The notes below the pieces were generated by a model that was given only the letters and a program-made list of their open reading frames with translations, made no database searches and was not told the origin of the DNA. 64,000 nt of DNA from assembly GCF_003369915.1 (NCBI RefSeq), contig NC_046673.1, forward strand, positions 13,314,001 through 13,378,000, read 5' to 3'. Each line of letters begins with the position of its first letter. Position 1 is the first letter of the stretch. Shown piece after piece: positions 1 to 11,999 of the stretch. The stretch is from Drosophila miranda. Taxonomy: Eukaryota; Arthropoda; Insecta; Diptera; Drosophilidae. Made by a program: the position numbers and the translations under genes.

Positions 1-886
1 TATAAACCCTTATCGATCCCCAATTAGTGAGTCAGCAATGACATTACATTCCTTATCGGGGGGAGCCGCACAAAAAAATGGTTTCACATTTCCTACAATT
101 TCTGTGAACATGTGTCCAAAGAACAAGAACTGGGCCGCGGGCCGAGCGACCATCATATCAGTCACATTTGATGAAACGTACCCGGAAAATATTGAAAATA
201 AAACCAAAAGGAACCCAAATCCCAACGAAACTAAAGCCCAAAACTAATGCAGTTTGATTAATGGCAGATAACCGATAAGGAGTCTACAGTGAGTGTAAGA
301 GGGAGAGGGTGAGGGTGAGGGAGAGGGTGAGGGTGAGGGAGAGGGAGAGCATGCCACTGGGTACAGCATAAATTCCCGTTTCGTAGACCGGTCTTATCGT
401 CGTCTACTCTGCTCTGCTCTGCTTTGGCTATGCTTTGTGTTCCTTCGACCAGTTCAAAATTCGTGGTGGAATTCCATTTTGGTTTCCAATTTTCTCACTC
501 GATAGAAAACAAATACCGCATTTGTATAGCACCCCCAACCGACCCCTCAACACACTCTATGTGTGTATATATGGAAAATAATCTTATCTTATCCCACATT
601 CAGGGTAAAACAAAACAAAAATAGGAAACTGAATTGGAAAAAGAAAGAACCAATGGTATCTTTTGGTCGGGGGCCTCTGATACCGCAATTGAGTCATGGA
701 TCTGTGTGTGCTACTAGTCTCGATCTATGCCAAATCATGGACAATCCTTATGCAAGACGGGAGTCCCCCTGCTCCCGAGGGTTTGATTCACTCTTTCTCT
801 GGCTATATTTGTGCGTGTATATCTAGGATATGACTTCATCGACAGATCACAGATCTCGTCGGGACGGGGAGACGAGGTGTACTCAC
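1..886. other. Left-edge non-coding stretch with GAGGGT minisatellite
   Basis: No convincing coding exon is visible. It probably belongs to an intron or the 3' part of the minus-strand phostensin-like gene, whose last visible exon ends at 887 with a good donor. A purine-rich simple repeat of GAGGGT/GAGGGA units lies at about 298-350. The short open frames here show no family resemblance. Confidence 0.5.
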
Positions 887-3800
887 CGTTGACTCTTTGG
901 GTTTCTGGCGTATGCTGGACTTGCCATCGATCACAATGTTGGCATTCTCGAACTCCACGTCGCACGGCGAGGGCGGGCACAGAGAGTAGTCGTCGTAGTC
1001 CGTATCCGTGGAGGTCTCCACCGATAGATCGCCCAGCAACACGAAGCCGGGTTCATTTGGCTGTTGTGGCGTCAGAGAGGGGGGTAGGGGGCGGGGAAAA
1101 ACAAGAGAAAGAAACAAAGAAATAAATATATATACAATATGAAAATGAGTTCAAAAAGTGAAATTCATGGAAAGCTTCATCATCATTATGTGATTCATGC
1201 CCTGCGGAATATATGGATGGATGATGCCTTAATGGCTTTGGCCTTCCATTCCCTTCCCGTCCCACTGTGTCCCTGTCCCTGTCCCTGTCACCGTCCCCGT
1301 TTTATTTCCTTTCCATTCCCGTTTGCCCCATTTCTGGCTGTGGCCGACCGACCCCCCTCAATCCATATGCCAGGCCCCAAAAAAAAAAAAAGAATACAAG
1401 AGATAAAAGCAGTTCCGAAAGCAGATAAAAAGAGACAACGAAACTTCAAAGCATAATAAAATGCAGTGCAGCCAGCAGAGGGAAAAAGCAAAAGCAAAAG
1501 AGAACAAGCGCAAAGGCAGCGGCAGCGGCATACAGAATCTGGCATCAAAAAAGAATTGACAAAAATCGAGTTCATTTCCAGAGAGACGAGACGAGAAGGA
1601 CGGAAGACAAGACACCAATAATATTGCTGAGAGCAGGGCAGTGGCAGAGCCAGGGGCAGAGGCAAAACGCGAGAGAGCGAACGGAACGGCACACGGCATT
1701 AAACGGGTTTGCCAACAACAGCAACCGGTGGAAATTTGGGTGTGCGGGAGGGAAGGGGAGGGGTACGGGGCGGAAGAAGAATTCAACTCAATTCAAGCTG
1801 AAGCTGGAAGCTAAAGCCGCCGTCAAAGCTGAGAGAGAAAAACAGCAAAGAGCGAGAGCGAGAGCGAGAGAGAGAGAGGGCAATCGCAATATGGCTGAAA
1901 AAGAAACAGCTGTGCGGTCGCTCTTTCCAGCAGCCTCAGGTCTCAAGCCTTGCATGCCCGACCCTGTCCAGGCATTCAAAGAGCCTCCTTCTGAAAACTA
2001 AAGCTACATATGTATAGGCATATACTATATATAGATATATGTATGCATGTACATATGTACATAATGTATATGTACTTGAGCATAATCTTTGTCTCCATGG
2101 GACAGCTGCAGGAAGCAAAGAACAAAACGTAGAAATATCTTTATGTGGTTGTACATATGGATATAAAAACTGGTTTTCTCCCTTCTCCCCCCCACCCCAC
2201 CCCACACCAGACTTTGACTTTTTTCTTTCTCAATGTAATCAAAAACTGCAGGCAAAAGAATGGAATGGAATGGAGTGGAGAGAGGAGTTGGGAGCCAGGG
2301 ACGAAGGAGAGACAAAACTTGCATTTTGCTTTAAACAAAGAAAAAACGTCTGGGAAATCACACATGCATATATGTATATATATATAGACATACATATGTG
2401 TGTACATATCCATCGATCGGAGAATGAGAGATTCAAGGCAAATTCTAATTGACTCTTGGCAGAAGATCAATGAAAGAGTGCAAAGAGTGTATGTATTCTG
2501 TGTGCACACACACCAATGGTTCGCCTGGGAACCAGAAACAACATTTGAGCCGGCGCTGCGCTGCTGGGAAAGAGCATCCAAGCTCCGAGGTACAAAGCTT
2601 TTGTTGTTGTTCTCGCTCTGCCTAGTTGAACTTTCGAAATGCGCATGATCGCTGGCTGTGTGTGTGTAAGCTTCTGCTTTGCTCTCTTTCCCTTCTACCC
2701 GATTGCGCGACGCTCTTCTACGATTGCCTCTGTGTGTCTGTCTGTGTATGTTTGTTTATATGGTATGGCTGCCGTATGACACAAAAAAAAAAACAACAGC
2801 AAAAAAACAGAGAAACAAATGGAAAAATAAAACCATAATAACAAAAAGATATTGGGGACAGCAACCAAATTATTATCAAGAAAATAATAATTCACAAAGT
2901 AATTAAGTATGAATAATCCGCAAGGGCGCCGCATTCCATACCCACGCGCCCACACACACACGCACACACCTGCTCTGATAAGGCGACACATTTCAAGGGA
3001 ATGAGAGGACGCTTTTTCCAATTAAAAGGGAAAGGCAATGAAGACCATACCCCTCTGTTGCTCTCACTCCCACTCCCAATTCCTGGTACTATCATGCAAA
3101 AGAGCACGGGACTTCCATTCCCACTAATGCACTATTTGCACCCGCACACACTCACCTTTGGCAATTCCCGTTTACGCCTGTAGATCACAACATCGCTTTC
3201 AATGTAGTCGGGCACTTCTTTGCTGCTCTTGGAAAAATTGAACACCATCGAGGTGTTCTCCGTGGAATGGCTGGAAGTGGCCGCCGTTCCTGCCGCATGA
3301 TGACCAGAATTGCTACCGGCTGCATGGCCGTGACGCAGCTTTCGTAGTGTCCACAGGGGCGAGGCTGTGGCCGCGTCCGTTTCGCTACCATCCCGTATCG
3401 TATTTATCACCGTGTCCAGACTAGTTATGGGCGAACCCGCACCGGAGCTGCCATCGTTGGCCAGAGCCGAGGACTTTTTCATCTCATTAATGCGATTCTT
3501 TTCGATCTCGCGACTGGTTAGCTGCTGTGTCGTACCGCTGCTGCTATTGAAGAGCGGCCGTATCACACCAATCTGTTTGGTTGTTGTTGTCGTTATCCCA
3601 GATCCCGATCCAGATCCCGATCCCGATCCCGTCTCGCTGTTGTTCAGTTGTTTTCTTGCGATATTACTTCCACTGGGAACGTGCGCGCTCTCGATCGTGG
3701 CAACGAATGATCGCTGGGCTCCTCCTGCCGCCGCTGTCGCCGCCGCCGCCGCCGTCGTCGTCGTCGTCGTTGCTGTGCATGTGGGGGGCTTAGGCTTATC

Positions 3801-6746
3801 GCCTGCCGCGCCCATATTATCGCCATCGTGCCCATTGTTGTCGCTGCTGTCGTTGCTGTCGTTGCGGTTGTTGTCGTCATCCCCATCGTTGCCAACATCG
3901 TGCCTGGCATTATTCTCATTCTCATTCTCGTATGCGCAGTTCGCTTCGTTGTTTGGCGCCGACGCCGCCGCTGCTACTGCTACCGTTCCTGATGCCGATG
4001 CCGTCGCCGCTCTGGCCTCGCTGACTAAGCTCTCATTCACAGCTGACGCCGCCACCGTTGACTCGCCATCCGCGTCCTGCAGATTGATGCGTCCCATCAT
4101 GAGGCTCAGCGCGGAAACGGGCGAGTCCACAACGCTGGCCAGCTGCCGGGGAATGATATCGGGATGGGGATGGGGTGTGCTGCTGCTGCCGCTGATGATG
4201 CTGTCGGAGATCAATGCCGAGCGTGGCATCTGCTTGTGGGTGGAGGCAGCAAAACCGGGTTCACGCCGGGACAGGGATGGCGGTGTGCTGGCCACGGTGG
4301 GTGCCGTCGGGCGCTGCTCCTTGAGGATCGACTTGTAGTTGGCCACCTTGCTGGCCACACCGCCCACTCCGTTGGAGCGGTGGGTGGCGCGGGGCCGGCG
4401 ATTGGCACTCGCCTCGAACATCTTCAGCGTCTGCTTGACCAGATCCGGGGGCGGGCGCTCGGTGTCGTCGATAATGGAGGTCAGGCGCTTGGGCGGCGCC
4501 GGGTCCGTGCCACTGTGCAGGCGCTCGCGGGCATTGTGAATCTTGTCCTCGATGGTGACGCAGGTGGGCGATGCGGCACCTGGGGAGACAGCTTGTGGTG
4601 TCGTGGCCATGGCCATGCTTGTCGCCTGGTAGCTGGCTCTTTGCGTATTCCACGGCGATTTCTCGCAGAGCAGCGCCTCCACGGAGCGCGCCCGTTTCAT
4701 TACCTCATTGCCGCGCATAAAGTGCCGCGATCGGGTCACTCCTCCTCCTCCGTTGGTGGGCTTTGTGGGATCTTCGGTGTTCAGCGGGAACAGGGCGGGG
4801 GTTGTTCCATTGGTGCCCAGACTAACGGGACGCTGGACAGGCGCCTGGGCGCCCTTGATGTAGCCACCGCCAAGCAACGTCGGCTTCGCACCCAGTATCG
4901 GCGGCGGTGTGGATTTGGCCCGGGTCGAGACCACTTCGAGACCGGCATTGGCATTCATCTCCTCCTCATCGTCGTCGCGATCGAGGAGCGTGTGGAGGCT
5001 GGTGGAGCGCCGCAGGCGTTGCTTCTGGCTCTGCTGGTGGGACTCGCGCAGCGCCAGACTGAGGTAGCGGCACCGCAGCTTCGACACGATTCCCGGGCCG
5101 TAGCTCAGATCCTCGCCGGTGTCCACCAGCTCCGGCAGGGCCACTCCGGAGGCAGCCTCTGGGTCGCCGCTGTGGCTGCTGCTGCTCTTCGCGATGTGAC
5201 GATGTTGGCCATTTTGTTTTGTTGTCTTTTTCATTTCTTGCATGGCGACCATTGTCGGTTTTACCGTTGATTTGGTGGGCGACAATTGTTGCTGTTGCTG
5301 TTGATGCTGCTGTTGCTGTTCTTGCTGTTGTTTTATAAACTTATTGCTCTGCAATTTATCGGAAATGAGCTTTGTCTTCGAACCGTTTTTATTATCAACA
5401 AGAACCAACGACTGTGCTGGTGCTGCTGCTGCTGCTGCGGCTACCTGCAGTTCTTTTTCTTTCGCGGTGGAGCTCGTCTGATTGGGAGCCCCTTCTGAAA
5501 CGGTCTGTCCAAGTTTCGTTTGCAAGTGATTTGCTGACGACGACGATGTTGGCGCTGCGCCGCTGCTGGCGTCGATAGCTGTTAATGCTCCAGTTGTCGC
5601 TGCTGCCGCTGTGCCAGTTTCAACTTCACCACCGCCGTCGCGAGAACGGCAACTCACCATGGAGTCAACTTGCTCTCCCGGCTCGCGTTCGCTCTCTCGC
5701 TCTCGCTCCCGCTCCTGCTCCCGCTGCTCGCTCTCACGCTCTCTGAGATCCAAATTTAGAATCTCTGGCTCCTTGCTGGAGCTGCTGCTGATGTTGCTGT
5801 TGCTGCTTCTTGTGTTAAATAAACTTGATCGCTGCTTTGGTATTGGTATTGGTATTGGTATTTGTGGCCCAAACGTTGTTTCAGCTGAAATTGAAAAGGC
5901 CAACGCTGCTGACGAGTCTTTGCCTTGTTGCTGCTGCTGCTGTTGGGTATGATGACCTCCAATAAAAGATTTCTCAGACTTTTCCTCTGTTGGTGTAGTC
6001 TTAAGCGCTGTTTGCATTTGTATATGTGCTGTTGCCGTCGCTGTTGCTGTCTGGCTTACATTTCTCTTTGCCAGCGGCTTCTGTTGTGGTTGACTAGTGA
6101 TCGTCGCCTCAGTCGCAGTCGGTTCTGCAAAGAAGTGGACCAGAAGAGGCTATAATCTCCATATCAATTTCAGATTCGATTCTGCCGCTGCCGGCCAACC
6201 CACCACCCCCTCCGCATTGATCTGGCAGCCCTGTGCGCACACACACACCACGCACCACACGCCACACACATATCGATACACACCACAGGGCTGCTGCTGA
6301 CTCAGGGGCAATCGATAGCTGAGCGCGGCTAATTCAAATGGAATTACCGATTTCGTTTTAGATAACAAACAGCTGGCAATTATTGTTTACCCACGAAAAC
6401 AGAAAACAAACTGTTTGCAATCACAATTAATGCACATATTGTGTAAGCCGCGAGACATCATCGAACACTCACCTGCACTGGCGCCTCCTCCTGCTCCTGT
6501 TCCTGTTTCCCCCAAGGCCACATCCGCATCGGACGTAGCTGTGGGGGAGGCGGCCGCCTGGGTGCGGGCCACGTTTGTCTTACGGCGCTGTATCAGGTCC
6601 TTCTTCCACTGCGGCATGTCCGGCAGGAAGCCCGAGGTGGGGGAAAATGCGCCCGACATCTCAGCTGTGGCTGCAGCACCCACGCCTGATCCTGTGCCAG
6701 CTTCTGCCACTAAATGCAACGAGGGCCGCTTCGGTTGGGACTCCAT
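887..6746 (-). CDS. Phostensin/taperin-like protein, partial at its C-terminus
   Basis: Three coding exons join in frame: 6746-6473, 6124-3156 and 1060-887. Donors are GTGAGT, the acceptors are TTTGCAG and CAACAG, and the phases fit (274 + 2969 + 174 nt = 1139 codons without a stop), so the gene goes on past the left edge. The start codon at 6746 follows a likely 5'-UTR acceptor at about 6769. Near residues 44-55 is DMPQWKKDLIQRR, like the 'PxWKxxLxxRR' N-terminal motif of phostensin/taperin proteins, which bind protein phosphatase 1 and actin. The huge middle exon is low-complexity (Gln, Ala, Ser, an Arg-Glu run, a Gly-Ser run) with islands that look conserved, for example ERPPPDLVKQTLKMFEA. 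The third exon is acidic, with NEPGFVLLGDL and DTDYDDYSL. The exon structure is well supported. The family name rests on short motifs and is tentative. A second start at 6017 could serve another transcript. Confidence 0.6.
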
Positions 6747-6769
6747 TCTCTGGTGACCTTAGCGCTGCA

Positions 6770-8190
6770 AATGGCAATATGTGCATTAGTGCATGATATG
6801 ACGTTCACGTCCTCCCTTCTGTTGCTGCCGCTGCTGCTACTGCTGTTTCCTATGTAAGACTTGACCCGGCCGCGCACCCACCAAAACTGAGACTGGAACT
6901 GCGACGGACTGTCCGTCGAGCTGAAGCCGCGCTACACTGCCCGCAGCGGAGCATAGGCCTCCACCCATCCAGCGGGGTGCATCATTGGAAGAGAGGGAGA
7001 GAAGCTTCGCTTCGAGCCGTGTGTTAGGGCATCCACAGTTCGACTTGGCCGTCGACTCTCGTTTTAGTTTGCTTAATTGGATTAACCGTTATTTTCTGCA
7101 TTAACACAAAACAAACGAACACAACCCAAGCTACAAAAACAACAAAAAATGTAAGAATGTTGGAGAAAAGAAGCAAAGGCGCGAGACAAGAAACCCCAAT
7201 ATTTTCGCTGCTAAAAAACTGCCACAAGGCAAAAGAAACGAGAAAATGGAAAACTCTTTTTTTGCCTAAACCCCAACCCCAACCCTCCCCTCGCCACCCC
7301 ACCCCTCCACGGCCAATTGTTTTCTTTTTATGGCCACGGCAAAGATGGTTGTTGGAATTGTTTTCTTCGTTCTTCGGCTTTTGCATACCACTGATAAAAA
7401 CTGATTATTTTTTATTTCCCGTATCACTGGAATTGCTATCTGGTCCGCTGGTGTGTTTGTGTATAACTGTGCATTGTGGCTGCGTTCATGTCTGCGTGTG
7501 CGCGCGCGCTGAGCCAAAAGGGGTGCGCTGCTAGCTGCTACAGCTGCAGCGGGAGTGTGATGGAGAGAGAGAGAGAAAGAGCGAGAGAAAGGGGCTGGAA
7601 ATTGCAGACGAAGCATTAAATAAACAACCGACGACGCGCTATCGATTTTTTTTCAGAAGAAAAAACATGAGCTGCAAGAATGCAATTATACACACAAACA
7701 CAGACACACACGGATACATGCATATGCAGGCTTTGCAAAAAAAAATTAGAAATAGAAAAACTCAAACTCACCCAACTCTGACATACAAAACCCTGGAAGC
7801 GGAACAAGAAATAGCATTTGACAACAAACACACACAAAAAATAACTACTAGACAGGGGCCCTAGGCCGGAGCCATGGGGAAGCCGGGCGCTCTTTACACA
7901 CATAAACAGTTATTGTTGATGAGAAGCAGCAGCAGCAGCGGCGGTGGCGGCGGCGGCGGCGGCTCATGAATGAAATTTACAGCAAATAGTTCTTACATTT
8001 GCCTCCTCCTCCTCGTCTCTTCCTGTGGGTGAGCGATGCTGTTTGTTGGTGGGACTGCTGCGGCTGCGGTACGATGGTGGTTGGTTTTTCTAGCCCGTGT
8101 ATGTGTACATGCGTGTATGTATGCACACAACTATCAATAAGGTCGGTTAAATGAACGGCTATTTTGTGTGAAATGCGCACTTTCTTCGTA
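6770..8190. other. Upstream region of the phostensin-like gene
   Basis: No coding region is seen. The stretch has purine runs, a CGG-type triplet run near 7925-7965 and CA-rich tracts. It probably holds the non-coding first exon and promoter of the minus-strand gene ending at 6746, but I cannot place the start site. Confidence 0.35.
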
Positions 8191-8198
8191 CCCCGCAC

Positions 8199-8261
8199 TA
8201 GTGATGTAAAAAAACATCGAGGCATCGAGCATCGATGTTTTTATTCAAATTTACATCACTA
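8199..8261. mobile_element. 63-bp hAT-like miniature element (MITE)
   Basis: The element begins TAGTGATGTAAA and ends TTTACATCACTA, a perfect 12-bp terminal inverted repeat. The 8-bp sequence CCCCGCAC lies directly on both sides (8191-8198 and 8262-8269). An 8-bp target duplication is typical of the hAT superfamily. An inner inverted repeat around ACATCGA/TCGATGT makes almost the whole element one hairpin. Confidence 0.8.
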
Positions 8262-9047
8262 CCCCGCACGGCACTGCAATTGTGGTCCGACTGTCACTGT
8301 ATGTGTGTCTGACTGCACTTGTCTCTCCTTCTTTTTCCTCATAAAAAATGCATGTTTTGCAGACGAGCATCGAAAAATTGCATTAAGCCGCGTTTTTTTT
8401 CTTTATGGAGAAAAAACTCTACACGGTACACGGTTAGTACACTGTTTCTACATAATGGAACGAAAAAGAGGGTGTGGGCACAGGCAACACGGCCAAGAAA
8501 AGCCAACGCTTGCAGGGTAAAATCCACCCCATTTTCCCAATATACCTTGAACATACCCAATATAAAAAAAAACTGACTTTGTCTTCAAGGTATGTTGTCC
8601 TCACACGCGAGGTGAGGTCCGTACCAGCCGTGAAATTTGCATTGTCTTGTTTTGCCTGTTGTCCATACCCCTTTTTATAGCCCATTCAAATTTTCGACTC
8701 ATTTTTTCGTCGCAGGCGCGAGTGGACTTATCGATAAAATATAACGGTATACTGTTTTAATATCCCACTAATACATAGATATATTGTCCTTTGGTAAATT
8801 TGTCAGTTGAGGCTTTAGATTGGCGCAAATTATGGAAAAATTCATATTTTGGTCCCTGTACAAATGTCAAAAAGTATACAGCATTCTTTATTATTTTGTA
8901 TTGATTGTATTGTATATAACGAAGATTTAAAGATTGAAGATTTATACAGAAATTCTGTATATAATGGAATTATATGGCATTAGGCCCTGTCTTTGTGCAC
9001 AGAAATTGTACAATATACCAGTAGTTTGGCACCAATAAAATGTTCCG
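8262..9047. other. Intergenic DNA with a dispersed repeat fragment
   Basis: No gene is seen. At about 8678-8755 the sequence runs through a motif with AGCCCATTCAAA, ACTCATTTTTTCGTCG, TTATCGATAA and a GGTATA tract. The same order appears inverted at about 36840-36935, so this is a copy of a dispersed repeat that carries a DRE-type TATCGATA site. Confidence 0.55.
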
Positions 9048-11933
9048 CTATAGATGCTCCTGCAGATCATCAAAGCGAAGGGAGTAGTTGTTTTCTTCAT
9101 TCTTCACAATCTCATCGCAGGTCACAATGGCACCCAAGGCGAAACGATTCTCGAGACGTTTGACCTGCGCATCCGTAAGGATTTCCGGCACGCCTAAGCA
9201 CGAGATACAGATAGAAATTAGACACTTAGATCTTGGTTTGTATTGAAGCACTCGCTCAATTTACCCATCAAAACGTATTCCGTAGTCAATACGGGGTATG
9301 TTAGTTGCTGCGGATATGCACGGATATCCGTCACGTGGATCGGCACAATATTTCCATAGTCCAGGAACAAGATGCTGGGATAGCCATCACCGACAAGCTC
9401 CATCAAAACGCCGCGACACCATATACTTGGCAACGCACAATTGTCCTTTCCTGCAAAAAGAATTCAATTTGATGAAGGATTTGCTCAAGCAATTCTCTCT
9501 CTCTCTCTCTCTCCGGTTGGGTCCTTACGGAGCGGCATAGGTGTCAGCTTTGGCAATATTTTCTCCATAGTCCTGGAACGCTGGCTGCATTTTCGTGATC
9601 TCCACTGCCAATTTTGCGGGGGTGCAGTAGATGATGCCATACTTTAGGAACGAGTTGTCCGTGACAATCAAGTCGATGTTCTTCTCTGGTGGCTCAGCCA
9701 CATGCGGCAGAAACTAATGAGAAAATCAGATTTTAAAAAGCCGTAATTCTGGTAGAGCAGTACATCTTACATCTTCATTGAACCCGGGCTCATTAAAAGC
9801 GGGCTCCACGGGTGTTATAGGTTAGGTTAGGTTAAGGCGGTAGCCGGGAGGGGGGGATAAGAGCCTCCCGCCCCCAAGCTCACTTGGACCTATAAAAGGT
9901 CCGTTGTGTTGCCGCATGGGCATGTGCCCCTTCGCGTTGCCCGAACCGTGAGAGCATACTACTGCAGGTTAAGGGCAGTCCCATCCGGTGGCTTGGATGT
10001 ATTTGGACAAGGTCCCTGGTTTGATTACGGACAGGTCCGAAAAGTCCGTGAGGAAAGCGGCCCCGAGAATACGAAGACGACGATTTCCAAGGGCTGGGCA
10101 GTGGCAGAAGAAGTGGGGGACCGATTCCTCCTCCTCCTCGTCGCGACAACTCCTGCAGAAGTCGTTATGAGGGATTGACAGTCTAGAGGCGTGAGTGCCG
10201 ATCTGCCAGTGTCCCGTAATGGCTCTAGTAACTGCAGAGCACGGGTGTTATAACTTTCTAAAGCATGCTGTTAATGCTTCTATTTTCCTCCATACACCAT
10301 AGCACTGCCGTCTGCATTTTGTTTTTATGGTCGTACTCGTGCTTGTGGTACCTTAATTCAAAAGTAGTGGTTGTATTGCGTACATAACATCCCGCAAAGT
10401 TGGAGTTAAGACGCGCCTTGGTACGCCGCGGAGCTTCACAGGAACAGCATAGCGCGGCAAATCACTCAAATAAGAGCTGCACTGATACAGGTTCCCCGGA
10501 TCAGTGTATTCAACGCTGCCAAAATCAACGGAGACTACGCATATGTCCTTCGGATTGTCAACATTCAGCACCATGGCCCGTACAACTTGTCCCTCGAACT
10601 TATAGAGGACCATCTGGCCACAGATCGGCAGCTGGTCAAGCTTGGGTACATCTTTGTCATGCTTCCTGATCTCAGCGAGCACGCGGTAGTAGGCCATTTC
10701 AGAAAGGAAATCAGCCGGGCGCACATACAGGATATTCGACTGTTCGAAGGCAGTAATCGTGACCATGGAATTTTTGGACGGCAAACCAGACTTGGGAATC
10801 AATTGTCTGAAATTCTCATCGTTAATATCCACTTTCTGACCAGTGCCGCATTTGCTATCGTGCTGCTGGGAGACAATGCCCCAGCAGTACGCATCGCAAA
10901 AGGGCATATCGCAAATTTTACACACAGTGGATGTGTAACCGTTGCAGACCACGCTTTTTTCGTATCCAGACATATCTATACACTCGCTATCATCTTCATC
11001 CACATCATCTACATCCGTGTTCCTGAAAAATTAAGAATTGTAAAAAATCATACGTTTCAGGTCTGTTTAAACGACATGCCAGCCCAATGGCTTCCCCGTT
11101 GATACAGGCCTTTATTTACTTACTTAAACAATTTTCTCCCAAAACGAAGCTGTTGGATCAGCGGCTTGGTCAACGTTTCCTCTTCATATTGTTTCTCAAG
11201 TACATAGGCCCCGTGGCGCTCCAAGTTATGCTCGAACTTAACACTCTTATAGCGCTTCTCCACGTCTCCAATTGCCAGGAGAGAGCCGGACTTATAGGAC
11301 GAAGCATCCACGATTGGAACTACTATGAACTCTGGATGCATATTTGCGCTGGCCGAAGAGTGTATAGTGCGTGATTTCAAGTCGATTGGGCCACGAGCAG
11401 TTGGCACTAGTGCTGGAAGAGTAACTGGATCGGATAATTGGTTGGCGGCGCTCACCATGGGCTTGGGCTTTTCCTCGCCACCGATCCCGCTTCGTTGCAA
11501 CTGCAATAATAAAGGAAATTCTTCCAGTTGGCAGTGTGCAGCCTCTAAGGAACTGCAGCGAGATAAAAATGTGCACATTTAGCAAACATGGATTCGCATA
11601 CAGCCATTCCTACCTACCCCAGTCATTGAAGAAAACTGTGAATCTGTCCGAATTAGCCTTAAAGTCGATGCTGCGGACATGAATTTGGCCAAAGAAATTC
11701 AGCACAGAGCACGTGGAAATAAATCTTACTTTTTTCCTTAGAACCAGATACGGATATTCGGCGTTCGCAGTGCCCGTTTGCTTCTTTTTACGCATGTCGC
11801 TCGGCTTCAATGGTAGGTGCGCTTTCTCAACCACATTTTGGCCAGACTCATCGGCATAATTATTAAGGGATTCGTCGTAATAATCCAAGGCCATGGGATT
11901 CCACTTTGACCAATCCTCTAAAAGTTTGTCCAT
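9048..11933 (-). pseudogene. Tudor/MYND-domain gene, probably disrupted
   Basis: Visible exons: 11933-11614, 11552-11124, 11022 to about 10350, an interrupted exon ending 9771, then 9713-9529, 9450-9265 and 9193-9048 (stop TAG). All other junctions have GT/AG borders and matching phases. Exon 3 starts with a MYND-like zinc finger (VCKICDMPFCDAYCW, then HDSKC) and a Tudor domain (VVSVDFGSVEYTDPGNL). Exon 6 holds a second Tudor domain (SILFLDYGNIVPIHVTDI). MYND plus paired Tudor domains is the layout of germline piRNA proteins such as Vreteno, which bind methylated arginines of Piwi proteins. In the middle, the Tudor frame ends at a TAA near 10353, while the next frame continues with coding-like sequence (FELRYHKHEYDHKNKMQ), meets TAG at 10258-10260, and is then split by a LINE. 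An undetected intron could explain part of this. Loss of function is likely but not certain. Confidence 0.65.
9820..10240 (-). mobile_element. 5'-truncated LINE (Jockey/I/R1-like group)
   Basis: The 421-bp insert is flanked by a 12-bp direct repeat, ACGGGTGTTATA (9808-9819 and 10241-10252). Read on the minus strand, one frame stays open for about 95 codons and encodes the C-terminal end of a LINE ORF2, with AVTRAITGHWQIGTHA followed by a CCHC-like element (CRSC, then HFFCHC) and a stop. It ends in a CCTAACCTAACC tail next to the target duplication. This is the typical 3' remnant left by incomplete target-primed reverse transcription. Confidence 0.85.
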
Positions 11934-11999
11934 TGTTTACAAACCTAAAAACACACAAAAAAAACCAACTAGCACTAAAGCTCCAAAACTCGATGCAGA

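Noticed and set aside
3367-5270. Long plus-strand frames of 323 and 368 codons
   Set aside because: Antisense shadows of the repeat-rich phostensin-like exon.
9818-9836. TTAGG-like telomere repeat
   Set aside because: Only three units, placed exactly at the 3' end of a LINE next to its target duplication.
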